A DNA stretch of 19,020 nucleotides from Candidatus Thalassarchaeaceae archaeon (GTDB lineage: Archaea > Thermoplasmatota > Poseidoniia > Poseidoniales > Thalassarchaeaceae): contig JASLJW010000118.1 of NCBI GenBank assembly GCA_030747885.1, positions 1 to 19,020 of the forward strand. The letters run 5' to 3'. Position 1 is the first letter of the stretch; the number at the start of each line of letters is the position of its first letter. Below the pieces are notes generated by a model that was not told where the DNA came from, made no database searches, and saw only the letters and a program-made list of their open reading frames with translations. Both the position numbers and the translations under genes were made by a program. Below are positions 6,772-17,200 of the stretch, in pieces.

Positions 6772-9057
6772 ATGCGAACGGCCATTGTGCTCTCCACTCT
6801 CTTGATTCTCGGAGTTGCAATTCCTAGTGTCAATGCAACCCAATCAAGAGAAGTAGATTGTATTTCATCTTCTTCCACTTGGACATTATTAGATCAGGAA
6901 TGCATGGCTTTCGCTCTTGGAAGTGTTGTACCAGGTGAAACTCATTTAATTCAGTTTCAAACTGATAATGAGGTTGATGTATTGATTTTTTCACAAGCAG
7001 GATATTCAGTATATTCCAATGATCAATCATACCGTGCCGCCAATGTTTGGGATGAGGTTGGTTCCTTGGAATCTATTAATGGAAGTGCAGAGTGGCGATG
7101 GACGGCCCCTACCGATAAATCTCAAACCAATTGGTATCTGATAATTGACAATCTAGATCATCTTCAAGATGATGATGAGGGAGCAAATGGTGGTTATTCT
7201 GCTTCTGGTAGTATTACCATAGAACCTGCAACAATTCGTTCTTGGACATTACATGATATGTTATGGTCATTGGATTCAGATGAAGGACTCAGTGTTGCAG
7301 GACCCTTTAGTTTCAGAGAAGGAACACAAGTTCTCATTGAAGCGTTGGAAATAGATGGGACTCCTGATGTGTTTTTCATGACGGAGCAACAGAAAGACCT
7401 CTATTTGCAGGATACTGCCAACGATTTCAGGATTTCAGACACTGATCTTCTTTCAATCACATCATCTAGTTCTCGTTCTTGGTTAGTTCCCGAGGTACAT
7501 GCGGATCAACCATTGTATCTGATGGTTGACAATACTGCGTCTCCAACTGGAGGTGGTAGCGGCGCAACTCCTGCTCGGTTAGGAGTTGTTCTATCGATTC
7601 TTCCAATATTAGATGCAGAGATTTCAAGTCCAGATAATCTACTACAGGTTGACGTGCGTCAGATAATTTCTCTTTCTACCTCAAACACTCCAAATGATTG
7701 GAATCAATTAGATCCATCTGGTTATTCTTGGTCTGCCCCTAATTCAAGTTGTAGTTCAACTATCTCTGATTCTTCAGTATCTCTTTGTTGGACTTCTGAA
7801 GGAGAAAGAACAGTGCAAGTAACCGTTTCATCGATAGACGGGAGAACTGATACGGAGTCAGTAACTGTAAGTGTGGTCGACAGCACTCCTCCGTCATCAG
7901 AGATTTTAGTAAGTGGAGATATCGTTAGAGGTGTAGGCGAATCATTCACTATTTCTGGCCGTTCTTCTGATAATGGAGAGGTTGCGAAAGAGGAGTGGTT
8001 AATTGATGGAAATATTGTCCAATCTGAGAACCAATCAAATTCTTCTTTGACATATTCTTTTGATTCAGCAGAAGATATTGGAAGTCATACAATCACTCTT
8101 CGTGTTTTTGATAGTGCAGGACTCACATCCTCTTCGAATATCAGTATAGATGTGGTAGATACCACTTCTCCAGTAACTTCAGCCATTAATGGAACAGAAA
8201 TTGTCAATCCTGGTGATTCAGTTACCTTTAGTATCAGTGCTATTGATCCCGAATCCTCGACTTTGGTATTTGAGTGGGATCTAGATGGTTCTGTTGATTC
8301 AGATTCAAATGGAATTTCTGATGATGATGTGGATATGACTGGTGCTAGTATCACCACAATTTACGAAACAGGGGGAAGTAGATTTGTTTCGTGCACAGTC
8401 ACAAATGAAGCGGGTTCTTCCTCAATTGAAAGGTTCACAGTTACGGTTTTGAATCCTCAACAAGAGGAAACAAACAGTTCCACATCTTTTGGAATGATAG
8501 CAATTATTGTACTTGCATTAATTCTGATTTTCGCAGCTATTGGGGCATTCTTGTGGCAAAGAACCACGGCTCGCCGAGTTGCTGAGATTATTGCTGAGCA
8601 AGAGGCGGAGAAAAGTGAGAAAATCGCTCCCCCTACTGCTGAAGAGCAGGCGCAGATGTATGCTTCTAGAAGATCTAGTGATGATTTCGAATCAATCGCG
8701 GGAATGTCTTCTTCAGAATTGGGTAATTCTTCTTCCTCTAGGTCTGTAGGTTCCACAGCTGTATTGGATGATCTTATTTCAGATGATGATAGCCAAAATT
8801 TTGAGATTGAAACTGCAAAACCTGCCCCCTCTAAGGAACGTACAAAATCTACTAATTCTCCTGCTACGCTTGGTATTGAAATCCCAATTATGGAGACTAC
8901 ATCAACAGTTCCAGAACCTAGTGTGAATGTTGCTGAGACGATTAATTTCACTTGTTCATCGTGTGGCCAAGATTTCGAAGTTGATCTTCCACCCGGTGTT
9001 TCTTCAGGAAATACAGCGTGTCCACATTGCGGCTCGATTGAGAAGGTTGAACGATGA
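6772..9057 (+). CDS. Exported PKD-domain membrane protein with cytosolic zinc ribbon
   Basis: A 761-residue single-pass surface protein. Residues 1-22 are a signal peptide ending ...SVNA. Two similar N-terminal beta-sandwich units follow (about 24-157 and 158-280), each with a 'VDVLIF/PDVFFM' strand and a W..P...(W/L)YL(I/M)(I/V)DN strand, resembling pre-peptidase C-terminal-like domains. Three PKD/Ig-like domains come next (about 284-372, 373-466, 467-563), joined by VVDSTPP- and VVDTTSP-type linkers. Residues 574-595 are a membrane helix followed by basic QRTTARR, so the tail is inside. The low-complexity acidic/Ser tail ends in a zinc ribbon, C728-x2-C731 and C750-x2-C753. Start ATG 6772 has an AGGTAGG stretch about 10 bases before it. 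Adhesion, sensing or substrate binding are possible roles; none is shown. Confidence 0.85.
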   Translation: MRTAIVLSTLLILGVAIPSVNATQSREVDCISSSSTWTLLDQECMAFALGSVVPGETHLIQFQTDNEVDVLIFSQAGYSVYSNDQSYRAANVWDEVGSLESINGSAEWRWTAPTDKSQTNWYLIIDNLDHLQDDDEGANGGYSASGSITIEPATIRSWTLHDMLWSLDSDEGLSVAGPFSFREGTQVLIEALEIDGTPDVFFMTEQQKDLYLQDTANDFRISDTDLLSITSSSSRSWLVPEVHADQPLYLMVDNTASPTGGGSGATPARLGVVLSILPILDAEISSPDNLLQVDVRQIISLSTSNTPNDWNQLDPSGYSWSAPNSSCSSTISDSSVSLCWTSEGERTVQVTVSSIDGRTDTESVTVSVVDSTPPSSEILVSGDIVRGVGESFTISGRSSDNGEVAKEEWLIDGNIVQSENQSNSSLTYSFDSAEDIGSHTITLRVFDSAGLTSSSNISIDVVDTTSPVTSAINGTEIVNPGDSVTFSISAIDPESSTLVFEWDLDGSVDSDSNGISDDDVDMTGASITTIYETGGSRFVSCTVTNEAGSSSIERFTVTVLNPQQEETNSSTSFGMIAIIVLALILIFAAIGAFLWQRTTARRVAEIIAEQEAEKSEKIAPPTAEEQAQMYASRRSSDDFESIAGMSSSELGNSSSSRSVGSTAVLDDLISDDDSQNFEIETAKPAPSKERTKSTNSPATLGIEIPIMETTSTVPEPSVNVAETINFTCSSCGQDFEVDLPPGVSSGNTACPHCGSIEKVER

Positions 9058-9058
9058 G

Positions 9059-9066
9059 CCTATATT
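9059..9066 (+). promoter_or_regulatory. Possible TATA box (CCTATATT) before the giant secreted protein
   Basis: CCTATATT lies just after the stop of the preceding gene, 49 bases before the ATG at 9116. It would give a leader of about 25 bases that contains GAGGT (9103-9107), 8 bases from the ATG. The match is weaker than the two CTTATATG boxes. Confidence 0.3.
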
Positions 9067-9115
9067 GAACATTAACAGCAATATGCTAAAGGTGAGTCTG
9101 TAGAGGTAACTAACA

Positions 9116-12100
9116 ATGCATCCTGAGCCGACTCCCAACCGGGGGAGAACGAGCATCTCTCTTATTCTCTTGATGCTACTCAGTGTTTGGCTCCCAGTTC
9201 CGGCAGCAAGTGCGGCAATTCAGATTGAAAATCGTGACCTTGGAGTATTGACTGATTTACATGATGCATTGGATACAAGAGGCGGTTTATTGGTTGATGA
9301 TGGTGAATCTGCATCAGCAGAAACGGCAATGGCTTCGGTAGATGCTGCCATTCGCCCTTCAGGGCCCTATGACTCTCTCTCATTGGCTGATAATCCGATG
9401 TCTGATGCCACATTCAAGCAAATAGATATCCAACCGGTTGATCACCCAGACCCATATGATATCATATTGGATCCTGAAAATGCCCCTCCGGGAGCTACAG
9501 ATAGTATTCTAAATACTCTAATCAATATCACAGATTATGTAATTTGGACTCATTATGAAGCAAATGATGGACGCGTAGTAGACAAATTCGAGGTTGTTGA
9601 TTTTTCAGCATCTCTAACATCGCTTCTTTTCTCTGTCGAACCATTTGAGCACGAGATAGACATTGATGATTTCCTAGATGATGGCACCACTCCTACTTTG
9701 ACAGATACAAATGGCGATGGAGTGCCAGATACTCCTAGTCAACCTGGAGATTGTGGATATGATTTGTCTGTTGGATTGACAGTTTCCATTGATCCTAATG
9801 ATGGAGCGGGAGTAGAAGGAACAACAATGTGGCTAGAGCCCACTGTGGAGTTCTCCGTAGAAATGTTCGATGGACAGGTGGATTTCTTTGATAGTGGTTG
9901 TGCTGCCACTCCATCATCTGACAGTAGTGATCCAGTTTGGGATTCAATGGAAACACTCCGAGTTTCTCTTTTCAAGCAGTTCACATTTTCTGAATCAATA
10001 TTATTCGGTTCTGCAGGGCCTAGTTACATTTGGATAATCGATACATTGCATACGATTCCTCCAGAAGCCACCTCATTAGAGGTGGGTTTGGAACGTATTT
10101 GGTTCGATATCACAAACTCTGCACTTAGTGGAATCAATGGCCTAACTCTCGGGTTACTTACTTCACTTACGGGAATCGATCTTTCCGGAATCCAGTTAGT
10201 TTCAATTTCATCTCCTTATGCTATTCATCTTGAGACATTAGGTAGTACAGCATGTCCTGCTGAATATAATCCTTCGACTGATGCTAGTGATAATCCCGTT
10301 GAACATGGTTGTGGAACGCTAGCTGGTTTTGGATACGTACACCTAGGTGAACCAATTGAAGGGGTCCGTCCATTGATAGAATTAGCATACATTGAGTTCA
10401 GTGCGCATCCAAGAGATTTAGACGATCAAATTCCAAGTGAGGTGGACCTAGTAATTCGTTCAGATTCAGTTCTTTCCACAACCGTTGCAGATGTAGGGGA
10501 AGGATCCTTGACTTCAATAGAATACTATTCGGATAGAAGAGCAGATATTCATGTTCATTTCCATGAAGATCGCAGAAATAAAGCCCCATCACAATTAGGT
10601 GGTACTTTCGGTAATGTAACTGAAAGTTCTGGATGGCTTAGAGGAATGCCACAAGGTAGCATGAATCAGTTGGAAATTAACCGAATATTCACTATGCTCG
10701 GATCCAACAAAGCCCCAGAACTTCCGGGGCAAATTCCTAACCGATTGGGTCTAATCATTGCTTTGAAGAATTTCTCAAAGGATGTTACCCAGAACGATAA
10801 CGACCCTTCTTTGCCTGTTAATCCAGCAGATCCACCCCAATCCTTGGTGTTAATCCGTTCGAAACAACCTGTTGATGAGATAGATTACGGGTCATGGTTT
10901 TTGAGAGAAGGAGTTGAAGAAGACCGTCGTCAAATTAGAACTCATTTGCAAGATCTACCAACTGCTTTAGTTCTCTATGGTTCATTTTCAATTAACAATG
11001 GTGATGATGGTTCTAATTTATCACTTGATTCAAGTGAAAATTTAGACTTCTTCTCAAGAATCCTTGATACAACAATTCTCAATTTGGTGGATATTTTCAT
11101 TGGAATTGGTACTGCATTGAATGCGGTTCCAGAAGCTCTTGGTGATGCAATAAGTGGAGGCATGACCTCTGGAAATGGTCTTTCAGGTTCTGATTTCCAT
11201 CTACAGATGTTTGATGACATTAGCATCAATAGAATTCCAATGGTATTGGGAGAAATCGAGATGAATCTTGGAACTTCTGATCATCCAACATTAACTGGCG
11301 ACCACATATTACTTTCAGAAGATAGAGATTTAGATTTGATTCAAGGAAGATCTGGTGCAAGAGAACCGCTCATGCCAATTGCTCTAAGTGTCAGAATGAG
11401 AGGATTCAGTGCCGCAGACCTTGCTGATGATTCTTCATTGGATAGGCAAGTTATTGGTTTGAGTACAATACAAAACGAGTCCTTCAGAATTGGATATACT
11501 TCTCATGACGCGGGAACAATGGAAAATTCATCACTCCATCTTGTAGGAATTAGCTCGATTCCAGATACGATTAGTATCACAGTCCTACCTGGAAGTATGT
11601 CTTGGAATTCAAGTGCAGAAATAGATGAGATAACGTACATTGGAAAGGATGGTAACCATCTTCAGACTGTTCGAATGCGTGGAATTCCGACTAGTTTCGA
11701 CATGGAGGTCGGCGACTCTTTTTCTTGGAATGCATCATCTCCTATGTCTAGTGTAGAAATTCAGATTTCAAATAATTCAATGCCGAGCACAATGGATGGA
11801 GATCATTTCCTGTATCATTATGATGGGCCAACAGACACCGCTTACATGTCTGCTAGAATGACCAATATTTCTCGTGCGGCTTATCTTGTTGCAGATACTG
11901 ACTCAGACCCTGAAGCATTGGACAAAGTTGAGTTGCGAATTGATGGGACACTCCCATTCCGTTCATCAATTCAGCATATACCTGCACTAGGCTCTCCTGA
12001 AACTCGAGGACTTCATCTTCGAGCTCTATTTGAGCCAATGCCTGGAGTCATTGCATTAGATGTTCCTAGAGCAGATAATATCGGAGGTCCAGAAATTGAA

Positions 12101-13597
12101 ATTCCGGAATTCAATACATCACAAGGTCTCCAAGGCTTGGCATCGTTCATGGATGGAATGTCGGATTTAGGTGGAAGCATGAACCACCTTCTCGCAGAAT
12201 TAACAGAGTCAGTGACAGGTAAAGCTGGTGATACACCATCATCTGAATTTTCGCTGGGTTTCGAACTTGATGCTGATCGTCATTTTGATTTAACAGTCGA
12301 TGCCCGTCAAGGTAGTTTAGAGATTGAACCACCTACATGGAGACATGGCATCTCAATGACGGCTTTGGAAAGAGGAGAAGAACAAGGGTTTCATGTCCGG
12401 GCATGGCTTCCTGGCTTAGCACCTGATGTTAAGACTGCAATTTCTTTCAGGAATGAATCAGGCCTTGAGATATGGGATATTGAGGTAGAGATGTCTGATT
12501 GGCGTCCTGCTCGAGAGGAGTTCATAGTTGAAATCAGAGGATTTGATGGACAAGATCTTGATTTAGCATTAATTGGATTTGAGAAAGACGAATCCACTGA
12601 AGTTTCAGTAGTCACATCATTCAGCACTCGAAATCTTGGAGCGGTTAGTGAAGTAACTACGTCCACCAATTACCTCCTCTCACAAAGACTCGATTATGTG
12701 GTTGCCTCGATTCTCAATCGTAATTTGGGCACTAAATCCCAATTATTTGTTTCAGATATTCCTGGAGAGATAGATTTGTACGCATCTATTGGGGAATCGA
12801 TTTCAGTTTCCCTTTCTGTTCCTGAATCTGAGAGAATTCAAGGTGATTCAGTCAAATCAGTGATGCTACAACAGTTACAATGGTCTGCAGGACAGTGGTG
12901 GCCTGCAACAGTATTCTTGAAGGATGTTCCAGGTGAAATTGACCTTACCACAGATCCTGCAAATATTTTTGATATTACAAAACCAACCTCATTCCAAGGT
13001 ATTCCTGAGTTTGATTTCAGTGCTTCTTCAGCAGGTATGGACTTGTACATGGAAATTACTGGTAGAGCAATAAATACACGTGGAGATACAGTATTACTCG
13101 CAGAGGATTTGATGGATAGGATGACTGTAACATTGGATGAGGATTACAATTTAGCAATCCGTTCTAGTGGTGTTGGAATAAGGAGTTTGTACATGAGACA
13201 GAGCAATGTTCCAATCCAACCGGGCATTCATCTTGAACAGATGGAAGCCATGGGTGAGAATTTGAAATCAGCCACAATTTCGTTAAGTTACATTGGTAAT
13301 GTGTATCCAATTTTCCGTATCGATGATGTACAAGGTGGTAGGATACTAATGTCATCTAGAGCATCAGTTGATTTCATGGGGATCCAATGGGATGGAAGAG
13401 CCGTGTTGATTGATGCACAACAAACTTCTGGAATTCCAACTGGAACATCTGTTGGAGTAAATGGCATAGCTTCAGATTTATCTTTGCTAAATGTAATGCC
13501 TGGTTTTGACGGTTCAACCACCCATTACATGGTTCCAGAACCTATGTCTACAGGAATAGTCACAATTTGTGCCACATTAATGGGAGGTGATTCTTGA
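9116..13597 (+). CDS. Giant secreted protein with degenerate repeats, unknown function
   Basis: A 1,493-residue exported protein that I cannot assign to a family. Residues 1-33 are a signal peptide with a long hydrophilic start and an AASA cleavage end. No membrane helix is seen at the C-terminus, which ends VTICATLMGGDS. One calcium-type loop is visible, D197-x-N-x-D201-G-x-x-D205, resembling thrombospondin type 3 or dockerin loops, near a pair of cysteines. The chain looks mostly beta, with a recurring hydrophobic-P-x-x-I/V-D-L motif at prolines 440, 816, 858, 976, 1216 and 1272; the last two copies read DIPGEIDL and DVPGEIDL 56 residues apart. Asn-Ser/Thr sites for archaeal N-glycosylation are frequent. 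The stop overlaps the start of the next gene (TGATG), so its product is a probable partner that could hold this protein at the membrane. Confidence 0.85.
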   Translation: MHPEPTPNRGRTSISLILLMLLSVWLPVPAASAAIQIENRDLGVLTDLHDALDTRGGLLVDDGESASAETAMASVDAAIRPSGPYDSLSLADNPMSDATFKQIDIQPVDHPDPYDIILDPENAPPGATDSILNTLINITDYVIWTHYEANDGRVVDKFEVVDFSASLTSLLFSVEPFEHEIDIDDFLDDGTTPTLTDTNGDGVPDTPSQPGDCGYDLSVGLTVSIDPNDGAGVEGTTMWLEPTVEFSVEMFDGQVDFFDSGCAATPSSDSSDPVWDSMETLRVSLFKQFTFSESILFGSAGPSYIWIIDTLHTIPPEATSLEVGLERIWFDITNSALSGINGLTLGLLTSLTGIDLSGIQLVSISSPYAIHLETLGSTACPAEYNPSTDASDNPVEHGCGTLAGFGYVHLGEPIEGVRPLIELAYIEFSAHPRDLDDQIPSEVDLVIRSDSVLSTTVADVGEGSLTSIEYYSDRRADIHVHFHEDRRNKAPSQLGGTFGNVTESSGWLRGMPQGSMNQLEINRIFTMLGSNKAPELPGQIPNRLGLIIALKNFSKDVTQNDNDPSLPVNPADPPQSLVLIRSKQPVDEIDYGSWFLREGVEEDRRQIRTHLQDLPTALVLYGSFSINNGDDGSNLSLDSSENLDFFSRILDTTILNLVDIFIGIGTALNAVPEALGDAISGGMTSGNGLSGSDFHLQMFDDISINRIPMVLGEIEMNLGTSDHPTLTGDHILLSEDRDLDLIQGRSGAREPLMPIALSVRMRGFSAADLADDSSLDRQVIGLSTIQNESFRIGYTSHDAGTMENSSLHLVGISSIPDTISITVLPGSMSWNSSAEIDEITYIGKDGNHLQTVRMRGIPTSFDMEVGDSFSWNASSPMSSVEIQISNNSMPSTMDGDHFLYHYDGPTDTAYMSARMTNISRAAYLVADTDSDPEALDKVELRIDGTLPFRSSIQHIPALGSPETRGLHLRALFEPMPGVIALDVPRADNIGGPEIEIPEFNTSQGLQGLASFMDGMSDLGGSMNHLLAELTESVTGKAGDTPSSEFSLGFELDADRHFDLTVDARQGSLEIEPPTWRHGISMTALERGEEQGFHVRAWLPGLAPDVKTAISFRNESGLEIWDIEVEMSDWRPAREEFIVEIRGFDGQDLDLALIGFEKDESTEVSVVTSFSTRNLGAVSEVTTSTNYLLSQRLDYVVASILNRNLGTKSQLFVSDIPGEIDLYASIGESISVSLSVPESERIQGDSVKSVMLQQLQWSAGQWWPATVFLKDVPGEIDLTTDPANIFDITKPTSFQGIPEFDFSASSAGMDLYMEITGRAINTRGDTVLLAEDLMDRMTVTLDEDYNLAIRSSGVGIRSLYMRQSNVPIQPGIHLEQMEAMGENLKSATISLSYIGNVYPIFRIDDVQGGRILMSSRASVDFMGIQWDGRAVLIDAQQTSGIPTGTSVGVNGIASDLSLLNVMPGFDGSTTHYMVPEPMSTGIVTICATLMGGDS

Positions 13598-14193
13598 TGG
13601 TACTCGATAATCTAGATGATCTCGAAGATGAGATTGAAGATACTGCAATTGATATTGGAGGACGTAAAGTTGCTCTTGAAGATGTTGAACGAGCATATGG
13701 AGCACTTGCTCAGGCCAAAGATATTGTTTCAGTTGTTACTCCAGGAAAGGTGATTTTAGCTACCGGCCTTGTCCTTCTTCTTTTGGTCAGTTCTTTCGGT
13801 GTTTGGCATTGGATGATTCCTAGAGATTCTATTGTAGTTGATAGTGTGTACATGCAAGGCGGTCCAGGCCATGTAGTATTGGTTCAGGTACACAATCATG
13901 GAAGCCGTCAAGTGACTGATTTACATGTTGAATTGGAATTTAGAGATATGGAAGATGGCCTTCTTGGTTCAACTACGTTCGACTCATCCAATTTACCAGG
14001 TCATGTTTCAGTGGCAGGCGATGATCTTGAGTTGACAATTGCGGGGGCATCTGTATGGGAAAATTATAGTCTTGCAATTCATCTAAGTTACACTAATCAT
14101 CGAGGGGAATCAGTAGAAAAAACATGGTTACACATAGTTGGTGAGTGGACATCAGAATCATTCCGAGACCGTGGGGATACACATTGGTTCTAA
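13597..14193 (+). CDS. Single-pass membrane protein coupled to the giant secreted protein
   Basis: A 198-residue protein with no recognised family. Residues 1-50 are acidic and helical (DDLEDEIEDTAIDI at the start, then VERAYGALAQAKD); residues 52-74 form one membrane helix with no cleavage site; residues about 78-180 look like an Ig-like or CARDB-like beta-sandwich (VDSVYMQGGPGHVVLVQVHN, LHVELEFRDM, LAIHLSYTN) expected outside the cell. The start is ATG 13597, which shares its A with the upstream TGA (TGATG), a one-base overlap typical of translational coupling; a TTG one codon earlier also opens the frame but is less likely. The coupling suggests stoichiometric production with the giant protein, perhaps as its membrane anchor or export partner. 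That is inference. Confidence 0.8.
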   Translation: MVLDNLDDLEDEIEDTAIDIGGRKVALEDVERAYGALAQAKDIVSVVTPGKVILATGLVLLLLVSSFGVWHWMIPRDSIVVDSVYMQGGPGHVVLVQVHNHGSRQVTDLHVELEFRDMEDGLLGSTTFDSSNLPGHVSVAGDDLELTIAGASVWENYSLAIHLSYTNHRGESVEKTWLHIVGEWTSESFRDRGDTHWF

Positions 14194-14244
14194 TTGTTGT
14201 CGAGAGGTGCGAAGCCCTAAATCCGGTTCGTTGGAGTTTGTATC

Positions 14245-17200
14245 ATGGCCCGAACTAGATTAGCAGTGGGCCTTGTTCTTCTCCTCCTTCTTAATTTTGC
14301 AATTATTGTTGCACCAGATGGAAATTCAACAGATATTGAAACCACAAAATCATCTTCATCTCTTATCGCTCTCCCACCGGACCCAGATTCTATCAAAGGA
14401 GTATCTCCATCTTCTTTCGAAGAAATTGAAATCGCCCTTAGATCGCCTGGAGCAAATACCCCAGTTGGTTCCTTAGATACAACAGGTTGGACCATTGCTT
14501 CAGATGTCAGCACCACTTTTGCAACTCCTCGCTCAGATCTTTCTCTAATTGCAATCGATGCAGGAGTAGATCCGTGGTCAGCTAGAGAATCATTGAATTC
14601 AATAGACTCATTGAATGTAAAGGCAATGATTCCTCCCACTGGATTTCTAATCCAAGGAGACGTGGATGGCTTGCAAAAGGCAGCCTTGAGTTCTGGAGTA
14701 GTAGCCACCTCTTCAGTTCCAATAGCATTGGTTGTTGATTCTCCTGTCAGGGATGCCATTGATTCAATGAATCCAGAGGACCAAATTTCAGTTTTGATAA
14801 CAGGATGGAGAGATATAGACGGAACTCCAAATTCAATGGTGGAAATTGATGGAATGAGTCATGATATTTCCAATTTGGACGTGTTTGAAATCCATCCATG
14901 GGGGGATGGTAGAGTAGAGGCCGTGGTAAGTGCCGCTACGATTCCGTTTATCGCATCGAATCCATCTGTGGCATGGATATCATTCCCCCCACAATGGGAG
15001 ATAGACAATGATCGTTCCTTGGTGCATATGCGAGTTTCAGATGCATCTAATGCATTTATTTCCGAATTGAATGGATCGGGGATTACAATTGCAGTTGCAG
15101 ATTCAGGAATTGATCAAGATCATGGAGATATGAATGGAAGAATCAACTATGTTGAGTCAATGACCTGGGGCGATTCTTCGACAGAGGACCGTCATTCTGG
15201 ACATGGCACCCATGTTGCTTGTACAGTTCTAGGCGATGGTAGTAGAGGGGGATATGCTGGTGTAGCTCCCAAGGCTGAATTGTATTTTCAGGCAATGGAA
15301 GATGATTCATCTGGCCAATTTTCAGGGGCTAGCGTAGACTATATGCTACGAACAGCCTACGATGCAGACGTCCAGATTCATACCAATTCTTGGGGTTCTG
15401 CAACGGATCATGGCAAGTATACTACTTCAGCTGGAGATGTAGACAGCAGGACATCTCAATATGATCAATTTTGGTCATATGATGGATTAACGGTATTGTA
15501 TTCAGCAGGAAATGACGGGAATAGTGGATTAACGCCTCCTGCCACTGCCAAAAACTCCATTGCTGTGGCAAATCATCACAATCGTGGTGGAAGTGCCCCT
15601 GATACAATTGCTCAATCAAGTAGCAAAGGTCCAACTGATGATGGCCGAATTAAACCTGATTTGGCAGCACCAGGTTCTTGGGTTCGTTCATGCCTCTCAC
15701 AGGATGCTCAGGATACTTCTGGAAATACTTGGAAGAGTACATGGTACATCGAATATTCAGGTACTTCGATGGCAGCTCCTAATGCTGCTGGAGCATCTGC
15801 TCTTGTTCATGAGTACCTTACTGAAATTGCAGGCCGTCCATCCCCTCAGGGAGCGTTAGTGAAGGCATTATTGGTGTTAGGAGCAGAAGACATGGGTTCA
15901 CGTGATATTCCAAATGACGATGAGGGTTGGGGGCGAATCAATGTAGCCAATTCTCTTGTTCCAGGGACAGATGTTGGAATTTTTGTTGATGATAGAAACA
16001 GTCTGCGTTCTGGTAATTCAGCATCCTATGAATTCAATTTAACTCGTTCAAATTCTCCTTTGAAGGTTGTATTAGCTTGGTCAGATTATCAGGGCAGCAC
16101 ATCAAGTTCTAGTCAACTTCGAAATGATTTGGATCTTGAGGTAATTGCGCCGGATGGTACTACAACCTACCTAGGGAATAATTTCCAAGCGGGGCGATCT
16201 GTTCCAGGAGGTTCTGCAGATTCTACGAATAATCTAGAAGTTGTTCTAGTAGATTCAGCAATAGCAGGAGTCTGGTCGGTCAAGGTTTCAGATGTTTATC
16301 ATGGCGGAGCAAGAAATGAACAACCATACTCCATTGCAGTCCGGGGCGTGAATGTAAATGATCTCCGATCGGATCCAATTGTAGAATTATCTGATGTCTC
16401 TTATTCTTCAGAAGTTCCTCAAGTAGGTGAAGAGATGACGATTTCGGTTCCTATTACCAATCAAGGAAGTGGAAGAGCTGTTGATCTAGTAGTAGAAGCA
16501 GGAATTCTCAAAGTTGGTACATTGGGAACAGATTTGGGTCGAGAGACAATTACTCTTGGACCGGGTGTCACTCGTGTCCTTCAATGGCAATGGACTCCCC
16601 AAGATGAAGGAGAAGTGACGTTGCGAGTCAACATCGATCCCGATAATGCAATTGAAGAATCTGATGAGGACAATAATGTGGCAAATATTCCGTTGATTGT
16701 CTCTGCTCCAGGAATAAGAATTGATGTAATCCAAGCAACTCAGGTTGTATCGTCTGCAGATCAGGCCTCCAGTTCATGGACATTACGTCTCAAAAATACT
16801 GCCTTAATTCCTACTAATGCATCTTTGGAATCTGGGTCTGCTATCAGAGATTTTGATGGGGCATCATTTTCTTGGTTTAACTCATTCAATAGAACAACCA
16901 TGTCTCTTGAGGGGAGTGAAGTTGTCGAGATATCATACACATTGGTACACCCCACACCTCCTGAACCGGGGAATTACAGGGTGACGATAACTGGAACCGA
17001 TGAAGATAACAGCATTGATTTCCCTACTGATTTGATGCTAGTTGTTCCAGTTCTTCCAGATGTTCAATTTCAATCTACTTCATCGTTAATTTCTCTTCAC
17101 CCAGTTTACAATACATCATTTGAGGTATTGTTGAAGAACCAAGGAAATGGTGTACAAGGGTATGATCTCAGAATAGATGCACCTCAAAGTTGGACAATGG

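Noticed and set aside
8457..8951. 164-residue minus-strand open frame opposite the membrane helix and tail of the PKD protein
   Set aside because: Its apparent Ser/Ile-rich hydrophobic content is the complement of the + strand Glu/Ser/Asp codons; no independent evidence of coding.
14217..14759. 180-residue minus-strand open frame opposite the protease start
   Set aside because: It lies wholly or mostly antisense to the protease signal peptide and propeptide, has low-complexity shadow composition and no promoter or ribosome site; the + strand reading has clear domain logic.
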